From the NCBI GenBank assembly GCA_017512285.1, contig JAFWGU010000023.1, positions 93,944 through 157,943 on the forward strand: a stretch of DNA of 64,000 bases, read 5' to 3'. This document shows, piece by piece, positions 1 to 8,827 of this stretch. This stretch comes from Erysipelotrichaceae bacterium (GTDB lineage Bacteria; Bacillota_I; Bacilli_A; Erysipelotrichales; Erysipelotrichaceae). Both the position numbers and the translations under genes were made by a program. The notes beneath the pieces are model-generated. The model was not told where the DNA came from. It searched no databases and saw nothing but the letters and a program-made list of their open reading frames with translations. Position 1 is the stretch's first letter. Each line of letters opens with the position of its first letter.

Positions 1-1638
1 TCAACTGCTCTGGGCAACGCCGTATATCACATAGTTACGACGGATGAAAGGGCAGCCAGGGGAGCAATCAGATATCTTAAGGATAACAAGAGCGGCAGAG
101 CAACCTTCCTGCCAATGAACGTCATGAAGCCACGTTATGTCAGCAACGACCATCTGTTCATTGCCGAGCATACCAGCGGATTTCTTGGCCTGGCCAGTGA
201 CTTCGTAGACTGTGATGAACAGTATGACGGTATCTTACTGTCACTGCTTGGTAATGTAATGGTTACCGAAAATCTGGAAGCTGCCAATGAACTGGCAACC
301 AGACTTAAACAGCAGTATAACATCGTAACCGCAGACGGTGATGTCGTTCACCGCGGCGGTTCAATGACAGGCGGTTACAATAGAAGAATGGATTCCTCAC
401 CGATGACCGTCAAGAGCATGCTGGAAGACGTTGAAAGACAGCTGAAGACTGCCAGAGATAACTATGATAAGGCATACAGTGAATTTCAGAAGATCAGCAA
501 GCTTAAGACTGAAGATGAAGATGAACTCATTGCCAACAGAATCCAGTCTGCAACCCTGCAGCAGGTACTGGCTGCCAAGCGCAGCAAGTACGAGCAGCTC
601 AAGGAAGAATATGACCGCATCAGAACCGATGATGAGGAAAGCGGAACATCATTTGAAACTGAACTAATCGACAATCTCAATAAGGCATATGCCAACAGAG
701 ATGAGATCACCAATGATATCTCTGCCAAGAGATCAAGAAGAGTAAGTGCCTCAGCTGATGAACAGCGTAAGGAGATCCAGTTGCGTCAGAAACGTCAGCA
801 GCTGACTCTAATCACCATGAATATCAACAATTCCCAGATTGAAAAGACCAGACTGTCAACTTTAAGAGACGGCGCTCTGGAAAGATTGAGCAGGGAATAT
901 CACATGACCTATGAATTCGCTTCAGAAAAGTCATTTGAAGGCATCGACATGGAAGAAGCCAAGCAGGAAGTACTTGTATTACGACAGGAGATCGCTGCTC
1001 TTGGCAACGTCAACCTTGACGCTCCGAAGGACTACGAGGAAGTCAATGGACGTTACGAATTCATGGTTTCTCAGCTTAATGACCTGCAGTCAAGCAAAGA
1101 TCAGCTGTTAAAGGCCATAACCGAAATGGACACGGTAATGGTAAAACAGTTCAAGGAGATGTTTGACAAGATCAATAAGTCTCTTAGCGAAGTATTCACC
1201 ATACTGTTTGGCGGCGGAAAAGCCAGACTCATACTCGAAGATCCAGATGACATACTTAACACGGGTATAGACATCAACGTTCAGCCTCCGGGAAAGAACA
1301 TTCAGAACATCAGACTGTTCTCCGGCGGCGAAAAGAGTCTGATTGCCATCTGCGTACTGTTTGCCATATTGAAGGCCAGACCGATGCCGTTATGCATCTT
1401 CGATGAGGTAGAGGCATCTCTTGACCAGGGTAACGTAGACCGCTTTGCCAGATACATTCACCAGTTCTCGGAGGATTCCCAGTTCATCGTGATCACTCAC
1501 AGGCCTGGTACCATGACAGAGTGTGATACACTGTACGGTATCACGATGGCTCAGCAGGGCATATCCAAGGTTATTCAGGTCAAGTTAAAGGAAGCATTGT
1601 CATATGCTGACGAAGGAGACGAGAATGGGACTGTTTGA
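1..1638 (+). CDS. smc: SMC chromosome condensation ATPase, C-terminal part
   Basis: The frame is open from the first base, so the gene starts upstream of the window; 545 codons are visible. SMC dimerises through its hinge and, with ScpA/ScpB, organises and segregates the chromosome. The visible part runs from the hinge (glycines GGSMTGGYN at nt 355-381), through a long charged coiled coil (about codons 130-350), into the C-terminal ATPase lobe. That lobe has the ABC signature LFSGGEKSL (nt 1315-1341), Walker B PLCIFDEVEASLD (nt 1387-1425) and the ITHRPGTM switch region. The end overlaps ftsY by 14 nt, the usual smc-ftsY arrangement of Gram-positives, which suggests translational coupling. Confidence 0.97.
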   Translation, partial: STALGNAVYHIVTTDERAARGAIRYLKDNKSGRATFLPMNVMKPRYVSNDHLFIAEHTSGFLGLASDFVDCDEQYDGILLSLLGNVMVTENLEAANELATRLKQQYNIVTADGDVVHRGGSMTGGYNRRMDSSPMTVKSMLEDVERQLKTARDNYDKAYSEFQKISKLKTEDEDELIANRIQSATLQQVLAAKRSKYEQLKEEYDRIRTDDEESGTSFETELIDNLNKAYANRDEITNDISAKRSRRVSASADEQRKEIQLRQKRQQLTLITMNINNSQIEKTRLSTLRDGALERLSREYHMTYEFASEKSFEGIDMEEAKQEVLVLRQEIAALGNVNLDAPKDYEEVNGRYEFMVSQLNDLQSSKDQLLKAITEMDTVMVKQFKEMFDKINKSLSEVFTILFGGGKARLILEDPDDILNTGIDINVQPPGKNIQNIRLFSGGEKSLIAICVLFAILKARPMPLCIFDEVEASLDQGNVDRFARYIHQFSEDSQFIVITHRPGTMTECDTLYGITMAQQGISKVIQVKLKEALSYADEGDENGTV

Positions 1639-2584
1639 TAAGAAAGATAAAAGGCAGAAGAAGGAAAGCGGAATCACCAAGTATCTTGAAGGCTATAACA
1701 AGACCAACAAGTCTCTTGCCAGCAAGATAACTGAGCTTTTCGGCGGTGTTACAGCCATAGATGATGATCTGTTAGAACAGCTTCTGGTTGTCCTTATCCA
1801 GGCCGACGTAGGAGTAGTCACCAGTGAAAAGATCATTGAAAAGTTGAAACAGAAGATTGCCGATGACTTCCTGACCAGGAAGGATCAGTGTCTGGAAGCA
1901 CTTGCTGAAGTCATGAGCGAAGTATATGATCCTGATTCAGTCAGTGATCTGGAATTCACCAAGGGTGAAACCAAAGTCATCATGATGGTTGGAGTAAACG
2001 GTTCAGGCAAGACAACTTCCATATCCAAGATCGCCAAATACTACATGAACCAGGGTTACACTGTAGGTCTGATAGCAGCAGATACCTTCAGGGCAGGAGC
2101 AGTTGATCAGCTCGTAAGATGGGCTGAAAGACTTGGAATCAAATGCATTACCGGTAAGGAAAACGCCGATCCGGCAAGCGTAATGGTAGATGGCTGCCGC
2201 TATTTCAAGGAAAATCCGGTAGACATCATCATCGCTGATACAGCCGGCAGACTGCAGAACAAGAAGAATCTGATGAATGAGCTCAGCAAGATGAAGAGGG
2301 TTACAGGAAGGGAAATCGAAGGTGCTCCTCATGAGATCTGGCTGACCATCGACGCTACTACCGGACAGAACGGTCTGTCTCAGGCTTCACAGTTCATTGA
2401 GGCAACCAACATAACCGGCGTCATCCTGACCAAGATGGATGGAACTTCCAAGGGCGGAATCGTACTGGCAATCAAGGATCAGTTCGGCTTACCTGTTAGG
2501 TTCATAACCTATGGTGAAGACATTGACTCAATTACCGAATTCTGGCTGGAAGGCTATCTGCAGACAGTCATAGAAGAGGCATAA
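1625..2584 (+). CDS. ftsY: Signal recognition particle receptor FtsY
   Basis: SRP receptor GTPase that docks Ffh-ribosome complexes at the membrane. The start at 1625 (MGLFDKKDK) is preferred over an in-frame ATG at 1604 because AAGGAG at 1613-1618 sits 6 nt before it; the product is 319 aa. A short lysine-rich N-terminus replaces the long acidic A domain of enterobacteria. A helical N domain follows, then the G domain with G1 GVNGSGKTTS (about 121-130), DTFRAGAVDQL, the G3 region DTAGRLQNK and TKMDGTSKGG. It lies between smc and ylxM, and all motifs are intact. Confidence 0.97.
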   Translation: MGLFDKKDKRQKKESGITKYLEGYNKTNKSLASKITELFGGVTAIDDDLLEQLLVVLIQADVGVVTSEKIIEKLKQKIADDFLTRKDQCLEALAEVMSEVYDPDSVSDLEFTKGETKVIMMVGVNGSGKTTSISKIAKYYMNQGYTVGLIAADTFRAGAVDQLVRWAERLGIKCITGKENADPASVMVDGCRYFKENPVDIIIADTAGRLQNKKNLMNELSKMKRVTGREIEGAPHEIWLTIDATTGQNGLSQASQFIEATNITGVILTKMDGTSKGGIVLAIKDQFGLPVRFITYGEDIDSITEFWLEGYLQTVIEEA

Positions 2585-2588
2585 CGTA

Positions 2589-2915
2589 ATGGAAAATCAG
2601 TTTGATTACATTAACGAGCTGATGCCGTTTTATCTGAGTCTTCTGACGGAAAGGCAGCAGGAAATACTGAAACTGTATTTCTACGAGGACCTGTCACTTA
2701 CGGAAATTGCCGAGAATCTGAACATTTCACGTAACGGTGTCTACGATACACTGAAAAAAGCAGAAAAAAGTTTAAAAGAATACGAAGATAAATTACAATT
2801 AAGTCAGGAATCAGCACTGCGACTGGAGAAATACGAAAAGATAAGATCTCTGGGATACGCTGATGTAAATAAAATTATTAATGAGCTTATTCAAAGGGAG
2901 GAAGAATATGAGTAA
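2589..2915 (+). CDS. ylxM: YlxM/P13-type helix-turn-helix protein associated with SRP genes
   Basis: Small 108-aa protein of the UPF0122 family, normally found just before ffh and thought to act in SRP function. A sigma-70 region-4-like helix-turn-helix is visible: LTERQQEILKLYFYEDLSL, then EIAENLNISRNGVYDTLKKA. A charged coiled-coil tail (EKSLKEYEDKLQL onward) follows. It starts 4 nt after ftsY, and its last codons overlap the ackA start, so it is probably cotranscribed with both. ffh does not follow here; ackA takes that place. Confidence 0.9.
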   Translation: MENQFDYINELMPFYLSLLTERQQEILKLYFYEDLSLTEIAENLNISRNGVYDTLKKAEKSLKEYEDKLQLSQESALRLEKYEKIRSLGYADVNKIINELIQREEEYE

Positions 2916-4107
2916 GGTAATGGCTGTCAATGCCGGTAGTTCATCATTAAAGTTCAAGTTATTCCAGATGCCGGAAGAAAAGGTTCTGACAGACGGTGTC
3001 GTTGAAAGAATCGGCATGGACGATGCAATCTTCACAATCAGAGTAAACGGTGAGAAGATCTCTCATGTTGAACCGATCAAGGATCATCAGCAGGCTGTAA
3101 ACATGCTGCTGGATGCTCTTGTAGATTACAAGATCGTAAACAAACTGGATGAAATCGATGCAGTAGGACACAGAGTACTGCATGGCGGCGAAAAGTATGG
3201 CGATTCAGCAGTCGTTACTCCGGAAGTTGCTCAGGACATCCTGGACATGAAGGATCTCGGACCTCTGCACATGCCTGCCAACTACATTGGCTATAAGGCA
3301 TTCGCTACTGCTCTGCCAAACGTAAAGCATGTTACAGTCTACGATACTGCTTTCCATCTGACCATGGCACCGGAAACATTCCTGTATCCGATTCCTTACG
3401 AATACTATGAAAAGTACAAGGCCAGAAGATACGGCTTCCACGGTACCAGCCACAAGTATGTTTCAGAATATTTTGCAAAACTGGTCGGCAAGGAACCATC
3501 TGAAGTCAACGTTATTACCTGTCATTTGGGCAATGGCGCATCACTGGCAGCTGTAAAGGGTGGCAAGTGCATCAATACTTCAATGGGCTTCACCCCGTTA
3601 GCCGGCATTATGATGGGCGGCAGAAGCGGCGACATCGACCCGTCATTAATTCCATATCTGATGGAAAAGACAGGAATGGATGCCAAGCAGCTGATCGATA
3701 CTCTTAATAAGAAGAGCGGCATGTTGGGTATCTCAGGCGTTTCAAGTGATGCCAGAGATGTAGACAAGGCTTATAAGGAAGGCAATGAACGCGCCATCCT
3801 GACCAGAAAGATGTATGCACAGAGAGTTGCTTTATTCATCGGCAGCTACTTCGTACAGTTAGGTCATGTCGACGGAATCGTATTCACAGCCGGCTTAGGC
3901 GAAAACGATGCCAGCGTCAGAGAAGAAATCTGTGATCTGCTCACCGAAGCTCTTGGCGTCAAGATCGACAAGGAATACAACAAGACAGTACACGGTACAG
4001 TCGGCAAGATCTCAACAGATGACAGTAAGATCCAGGTTTGGGTAATCCCAACCAACGAGGAACTGGTCATCGCCAGAGATACGGTAAGGTTATTACACCT
4101 GAATTAA
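2908..4107 (+). CDS. ackA: Acetate kinase
   Basis: Interconverts acetyl phosphate plus ADP and acetate plus ATP, the substrate-level phosphorylation step of acetate fermentation. The start at 2908 (MSKVMAVNAGSSSLKF) follows an AAAGGGAGG ribosome site; an upstream in-frame ATG at 2881 lies inside ylxM and lacks one. The 399-aa length is typical. Family signatures are present: NAGSSSLKFK near the N-terminus, the catalytic region VGHRVLHGGE, HLGNGASLAAV, GFTPLAGIMMGGRSGDIDP and FTAGLGEN. pta is not adjacent. A UUCG-loop terminator follows directly, so this is the last gene of the smc-ftsY-ylxM run. Confidence 0.97.
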   Translation: MSKVMAVNAGSSSLKFKLFQMPEEKVLTDGVVERIGMDDAIFTIRVNGEKISHVEPIKDHQQAVNMLLDALVDYKIVNKLDEIDAVGHRVLHGGEKYGDSAVVTPEVAQDILDMKDLGPLHMPANYIGYKAFATALPNVKHVTVYDTAFHLTMAPETFLYPIPYEYYEKYKARRYGFHGTSHKYVSEYFAKLVGKEPSEVNVITCHLGNGASLAAVKGGKCINTSMGFTPLAGIMMGGRSGDIDPSLIPYLMEKTGMDAKQLIDTLNKKSGMLGISGVSSDARDVDKAYKEGNERAILTRKMYAQRVALFIGSYFVQLGHVDGIVFTAGLGENDASVREEICDLLTEALGVKIDKEYNKTVHGTVGKISTDDSKIQVWVIPTNEELVIARDTVRLLHLN

Positions 4108-4110
4108 TTA

Positions 4111-4133
4111 AAGACACTTCGGTGTCTTTTCTT
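4111..4133 (+). terminator. Rho-independent terminator after ackA
   Basis: Perfect 7-bp stem AAGACAC/GTGTCTT (4111-4117 with 4122-4128) closed by a UUCG tetraloop and followed by a T-rich run. It begins a few bases after the ackA stop. Confidence 0.9.
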
Positions 4134-4165
4134 TAGCAATATGCTAAAATGTTAGTGGTGATTTT

Positions 4166-5089
4166 ATGCTCACATATAAGGAAATAAGGGAATTCATTGA
4201 AAGAAATGACTCCATAGTCATCTTCAGGCACATTCACGGTGACTACGATGCCTATGGCGCTCAGCTGGGCCTTAAGGAGCTCATAAAGAACAATTATCCT
4301 GAAAAGGAAGTCTATTCAGCAGGGGACAGGGACATCATAAACCCTGATTTTCTTGATGATATGGACAATCCGGATGTTGAGACAATTTCCCGATCGCTGT
4401 GCATAATCGTTGATACCTCAACGAGAGACCGCGTTGAAAACAAGAATTACCTCCTCTCAGGCAATTCAATAAGAATAGACCACCATCCTTATGCAGAGGA
4501 GATCTGCAAGCATGAGATGGTTGACCCCTCGGCATCAAGCGCATCTCAGCTGATCGTTGAACTGGCCATGGACAGCGGCTGGAGCATGTCGGCAAGAGCA
4601 GCCGAATTCCTTTACGCCGGAATATCATCAGATACTCTGAAGATGACTATCGATAAAGTCGATGAAAGACTGTTCCTGGACCTGGCATTCCTCATGAAAT
4701 CGCACTTCAGCGTTAACAAGGTCAACAGAGCCATCTATGACCAGAATACCGAGTTATTCAACAAGGAAACGCAGTTAAGAACAAGGATCAGATTTGAAGG
4801 CGACATTGCCTATCTGGTCCTGTCAGACAAGGATCTCAAGATAATGAATCTTACTTACCGCGAAGCCAAGGACATGGTAAACATCATGGGCAACATAGCC
4901 GGAATCGAGAAGTATGCCATGTTCGTGGAATATGAAAACGGCTACGGCGTATCTCTGCGCTCACATACTCATCCGATCTCCTGGATCGCTGAAAAGTACG
5001 GAGGGGGAGGGCATCTGAATGCCAGCGGCATCTCAGCCGTGAAAGAAGAAGACATCAAGTACATAGTCAAACTACTGAAGGAAGCCTGA
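4166..5089 (+). CDS. nrnA: DHH/DHHA1 phosphoesterase, NrnA-like oligoribonuclease/pAp phosphatase
   Basis: 307-aa member of the family that degrades short RNA oligonucleotides and can dephosphorylate 3'-phosphoadenosine 5'-phosphate. Motif I appears as FRHIHGDYDAYGAQLG (about residues 20-35), a slightly divergent form of HxxPDGDAxGS. IVDTS and the name-giving RIDHHPYA (about 107-114) follow, and the DHHA1 signature YGGGGHLNASG lies near the C-terminus. An extended -10-like TATGCTAAAAT and a GGTGAT ribosome site precede it. It stops 2 nt before dnaE, so the two are probably cotranscribed. The closely related GdpP-type proteins carry extra domains that are absent here. Confidence 0.88.
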   Translation: MLTYKEIREFIERNDSIVIFRHIHGDYDAYGAQLGLKELIKNNYPEKEVYSAGDRDIINPDFLDDMDNPDVETISRSLCIIVDTSTRDRVENKNYLLSGNSIRIDHHPYAEEICKHEMVDPSASSASQLIVELAMDSGWSMSARAAEFLYAGISSDTLKMTIDKVDERLFLDLAFLMKSHFSVNKVNRAIYDQNTELFNKETQLRTRIRFEGDIAYLVLSDKDLKIMNLTYREAKDMVNIMGNIAGIEKYAMFVEYENGYGVSLRSHTHPISWIAEKYGGGGHLNASGISAVKEEDIKYIVKLLKEA

Positions 5090-5091
5090 TC

Positions 5092-8000
5092 ATGGTTGCA
5101 CTGCTATATAACCGAACCTGCAATACATTACTATCCAGCAGTTTACGAATTAAACAACTGGTTAGTTTTTGCGTGGAAAAGGGTTATAAGGCCGTAGGAA
5201 TCGCTGATACGAACGTTCTGTATGGGGCCATGGAATTATACCATCTGTGCAAAAGCAGCGGTATAAAGCCTCTCTATGGCCTGGAGATCAGCGTCACCAT
5301 TGACTCAGAAAAATACCCATATGTTCTCTATGCCAGAAATAATGCCGGATACCAGGAACTCATTGAACTGTCCACGGAACTGAATGATGATCTTGAAACC
5401 GTAACTCCGGAATATCTTGACAGATACCGCAATGTTATTCCCGTTGAAATCGAGAACAAGGGATACCTTGAACACATAATCAATACAGAAGATCATGACT
5501 CTCTGATTGCCTATGTCAAAAGATATGCCAACAGAGATGATTTCTTCATCGGACTTTCCAGCCCGCTGAACAATAACTATTACCGTAACCTCAATGAGAA
5601 GATATCACGCTTTGCCGCGCAGAATCATCTGCAGACAGTGGCCATGCCGCTTTCTCTTTATGCATCAAGAGAAGACGCAGAAGCATATAAGGTGCTAAAG
5701 GCAATAAAGCTGCAGACAAGTGTCAATGACTCAAAGTTCTCATATGAGACCGACAGTCATCTTCTGGCGCAGCAGGACATATATGATCTCTATGATGCCA
5801 TGTCTGTGAACAATACCGACATGATCATCAATGACTGCAATGTCGACCTTGGAGAAATACCCAAAGCCAGTCTGCCTAAGTTCATCACACCTGAAGGCGC
5901 AGACTCAAAGACATACCTTAAAAGCCTGTGTCTCGCCGGCCTGAAAAAGAGATTTGAAGGCAGAAAATATCCTGACAGTTACTCTAACCGATTGAATTAT
6001 GAGCTGAAAATAATAACTGAAATGAACTATGAGGACTATTTCCTCATCGTCTGGGACCTGATACTGTTCTCCAGAAGAAACAACATCTACGTTGGTGTTG
6101 GAAGAGGCAGCGCAGCCGGTTCTCTGGTAGCTTACTGCCTGGGAATAACGCACATTGATCCGATAAAATACGGATTGCTGTTTGAACGATTCCTGAATCC
6201 GGAAAGGATATCCATGCCAGACATCGACATTGACTTCCCAGACGACAAGAGGGAACAGGTCATTCAGTATGTCATAGGCAAGTATGGCAGTGATCACATT
6301 GCCCATATCATTACATTCAATACCCTGGCAGCCAGAGCGGTGCTTAAGGATGCAGGAAAGGCCCTGGACGTAACTGCCAGTCAGCTCGACTTACTTACCA
6401 AGCTGGTTGACAATGTCCCCAAGATGACCTTAAAACGGGCTTATGCGACGAATAAGCGTTTCAATACGGCAGTCAACTCATCCAATGAGTTCAAGAGGCT
6501 GTATGAAATTGCTCTCAAGTTGGAAGGTCTGCCCAGACATACTTCATTACACGCTGCCGGAATCGTAATGAGTGATAGACCACTGAGTGTAAACATGCCG
6601 TTACTTAAGGTAGACAATTCCTATTGTACACAGTATACGATGGAATACCTTGAGGAAATGGGACTGATAAAGATGGACTTTCTGGGTTTGAAAAACCTTA
6701 GCATAATTGCCGAGATAACGGAAAACGTTAATAAGATACAGCCCCTGGACATCCTGAAGATACCTCTGGATGACAGAAAGACCTATGAGCTGATAAGCCG
6801 GGCAGATACCGCCGGTGTATTCCAGCTGGATAGTGACGGCATGAAGAATCTGTTAAGAAAGCTCAAGCCTAACTGCTTTGATGACATAGCCGTAACTATC
6901 GCCCTGTTCAGACCGGGACCAATGGAAAACATCCCGGTATATCTGGCTGCCCGCAATGACTCCAGTAATATCCGTTATGCTCATCCTGACCTGATCCCGA
7001 TACTGAAAGAAACATATGGCGTCATGATCTATCAGGAACAGATCATGCAGGTTGCTCAGAAGATAGCCGGGTTCTCATTGGGAAAGGCTGACCTTTTAAG
7101 AAAGGCAATTTCCAAGAAGATCCCCGATCAGATAAACATGCTTGAAGGGGACTTCAGAGTTGGAGCACTGGAAAGGGGCTACAGCAGCGCTGTCATAAGC
7201 GAGATATTTGAAGACATCAAGAAGTTTGCTAATTACGGCTTCAACAAGTCACATTCCGTAGCCTATGGCTTACTGGCATATCAGCTTGCCTATCTCAAGG
7301 CTAACTTCCCGCTGCAGTTCTATCTGTCGCTTCTCAACAGTGTCATCGGATCTGACAGCAAGACCAATGAATACATAGTCGAAGCCAGAAGAAACGGCAT
7401 CAGAGTTCTGCCTCCTGACATAAATCAGAGTGACGTTGAATACGTTATAGACGGTGATACCGTCAGATTCCCGTTAAATACGATCAAGGGAATTGGCAAG
7501 ATCGTTGCCGGTTCCATTGTTGAGGAAAGAAGGAAAAACGGACTCTTCAGAGATTACTTTGACTTTGTCGTTAGATGCAGCTCTCTCAGAATAGGCAAGA
7601 ACATCTTTGAAACTCTGATCAAGTCAGGATGTCTTGACTGCTTCGGATTATCAAGAAGCACGATGGTAAACGGACTGGATGAGACGTTGCGTTATGCTGA
7701 TCTGGTAAAGGTAGATGTAAATGGACAGATTCAGATCGACCTGCAGCTGGTGGATAAGCCAGTGCTCAAAATCATTCCTGACAACAGTGCCATTAACAGC
7801 CGCTATGAGGAAGAGCTGATCGGATTCTATCTCAGCGGTCATCCGGTTGAAAAGTTCCGTCAGCAGTATCCCGAAGCCATAGATTCCTCTGTTCTCAAGA
7901 CAAGAAGGGGATACGTCAAGGTCATCTGCAAGATCCAGAAGATGAGAGATTACCGTACCAAGAACGGTGAACTGATGTGTTTCGTTGACGGATTTGATGA

Positions 8001-8154
8001 ATTCGGTGAAATAAACATGGTACTGATGCCGAATGTCTACTCAAGATATTCCAGCACGGTCAGAAAAGGCTGTGTGGTATTTGCGGAAGGTACCATAGAT
8101 GACAGATTATCTGTCAAGGTAAATAACATGATAATTCTGGAAGGAGGCAACTGA
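5092..8154 (+). CDS. dnaE: DNA polymerase III alpha subunit, DnaE type
   Basis: C-family replicative DNA polymerase, 1020 aa. In order: N-terminal PHP domain (1-200), palm with GRGSAAGSLVAY (about 337-348) and the metal-binding PDIDIDFPDD (about 377-386), third aspartate region IKMDFLGLKNL, fingers with ALFRPGPMENIP and YGVMIYQEQIMQ, helix-hairpin-helix region, and a C-terminal OB fold. No proofreading domain is present, as expected for DnaE rather than PolC. The PHP domain is degenerate: the usual HxHS near the N-terminus is replaced by YNRTCNTLLSS, and TDH is replaced by ADTN. It lies between nrnA and a two-component system; its stop precedes the regulator ATG by one base. Confidence 0.96.
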   Translation: MVALLYNRTCNTLLSSSLRIKQLVSFCVEKGYKAVGIADTNVLYGAMELYHLCKSSGIKPLYGLEISVTIDSEKYPYVLYARNNAGYQELIELSTELNDDLETVTPEYLDRYRNVIPVEIENKGYLEHIINTEDHDSLIAYVKRYANRDDFFIGLSSPLNNNYYRNLNEKISRFAAQNHLQTVAMPLSLYASREDAEAYKVLKAIKLQTSVNDSKFSYETDSHLLAQQDIYDLYDAMSVNNTDMIINDCNVDLGEIPKASLPKFITPEGADSKTYLKSLCLAGLKKRFEGRKYPDSYSNRLNYELKIITEMNYEDYFLIVWDLILFSRRNNIYVGVGRGSAAGSLVAYCLGITHIDPIKYGLLFERFLNPERISMPDIDIDFPDDKREQVIQYVIGKYGSDHIAHIITFNTLAARAVLKDAGKALDVTASQLDLLTKLVDNVPKMTLKRAYATNKRFNTAVNSSNEFKRLYEIALKLEGLPRHTSLHAAGIVMSDRPLSVNMPLLKVDNSYCTQYTMEYLEEMGLIKMDFLGLKNLSIIAEITENVNKIQPLDILKIPLDDRKTYELISRADTAGVFQLDSDGMKNLLRKLKPNCFDDIAVTIALFRPGPMENIPVYLAARNDSSNIRYAHPDLIPILKETYGVMIYQEQIMQVAQKIAGFSLGKADLLRKAISKKIPDQINMLEGDFRVGALERGYSSAVISEIFEDIKKFANYGFNKSHSVAYGLLAYQLAYLKANFPLQFYLSLLNSVIGSDSKTNEYIVEARRNGIRVLPPDINQSDVEYVIDGDTVRFPLNTIKGIGKIVAGSIVEERRKNGLFRDYFDFVVRCSSLRIGKNIFETLIKSGCLDCFGLSRSTMVNGLDETLRYADLVKVDVNGQIQIDLQLVDKPVLKIIPDNSAINSRYEEELIGFYLSGHPVEKFRQQYPEAIDSSVLKTRRGYVKVICKIQKMRDYRTKNGELMCFVDGFDEFGEINMVLMPNVYSRYSSTVRKGCVVFAEGTIDDRLSVKVNNMIILEGGN

Positions 8155-8155
8155 T

Positions 8156-8827
8156 ATGTACAGACTGTTGATCGCAGATGATGAGATTAAGATCAGAGAA
8201 GTCATTGCTGAATACGGAAGAATAAACAACTATTCCGTCATGGAAGCCAGTGACGGCTTACAGGCCATAGAAATGGTCGAGAAGCATGATTTTGACTGTG
8301 TTATTCTGGATATCATGATGCCCAATCTTGACGGTTACACCGCCTGCAAGAGGATCAAGGAGATAAAGAACGTACCGATAATCATTCTCTCTGCTCGTCA
8401 GCAGGAGGATGACAAGCTGTATGGCTTTGAACTAGGCATTGATGACTATGTTACCAAGCCGTTTTCGCCCCGTGAGTTAATGGCCAGAATCAAGGTCGTC
8501 ATTGAGCGCAGCAATAAAGCCAGAAAGACGCAGGAAAAGGAAATCATCAAGTATGAGGGCATAACCGTCAACATTCCTTCACATGAAGTAACGATCGACG
8601 GCAATGACATTCATCTGACAAATAAGGAATTTGATCTGCTGGTATACTTCCTTAACAACCAGGGAATCGTCATTTCCCGTGATACGCTTCTTGAAAGGAT
8701 CTGGGGATACGATTACTATGGAGTGGAAAGAACAGTGGATACGCACATCAAGATGCTCAGAAAGAATCTTGGTGAATACAGTTATCTGATAAAGACGGTA
8801 AGAGGAGAAGGTTACAGGTTTGGATAG
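8156..8827 (+). CDS. OmpR/PhoB-family response regulator
   Basis: 223-aa two-component response regulator. The receiver domain (1-118) has the acidic pair in IADDEIK, the phospho-acceptor Asp in VILDIMMPNLDG (about 52), the Ser/Thr switch IILSARQ and the Lys in YVTKPFSPREL. A winged-helix DNA-binding domain (about 128-223) ends in TVDTHIKMLRKN and VRGEGYRFG. The ribosome site GGAAGGAGG lies in the end of dnaE, whose stop is one base away, so it may be transcribed from the nrnA/dnaE promoter. The sensor kinase gene overlaps its end. The stimulus is not evident; the closest relative in this window is the regulator at 39715-40389. Confidence 0.93.
   Translation: MYRLLIADDEIKIREVIAEYGRINNYSVMEASDGLQAIEMVEKHDFDCVILDIMMPNLDGYTACKRIKEIKNVPIIILSARQQEDDKLYGFELGIDDYVTKPFSPRELMARIKVVIERSNKARKTQEKEIIKYEGITVNIPSHEVTIDGNDIHLTNKEFDLLVYFLNNQGIVISRDTLLERIWGYDYYGVERTVDTHIKMLRKNLGEYSYLIKTVRGEGYRFG

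Noticed and set aside
1604..1624. Upstream ATG for ftsY
   Set aside because: AAGGAG is placed correctly for the ATG at 1625 and lies downstream of the one at 1604.
5905..6306. Minus-strand ORF of 133 codons
   Set aside because: Lies wholly within dnaE, opposite the catalytic PDIDIDF region.
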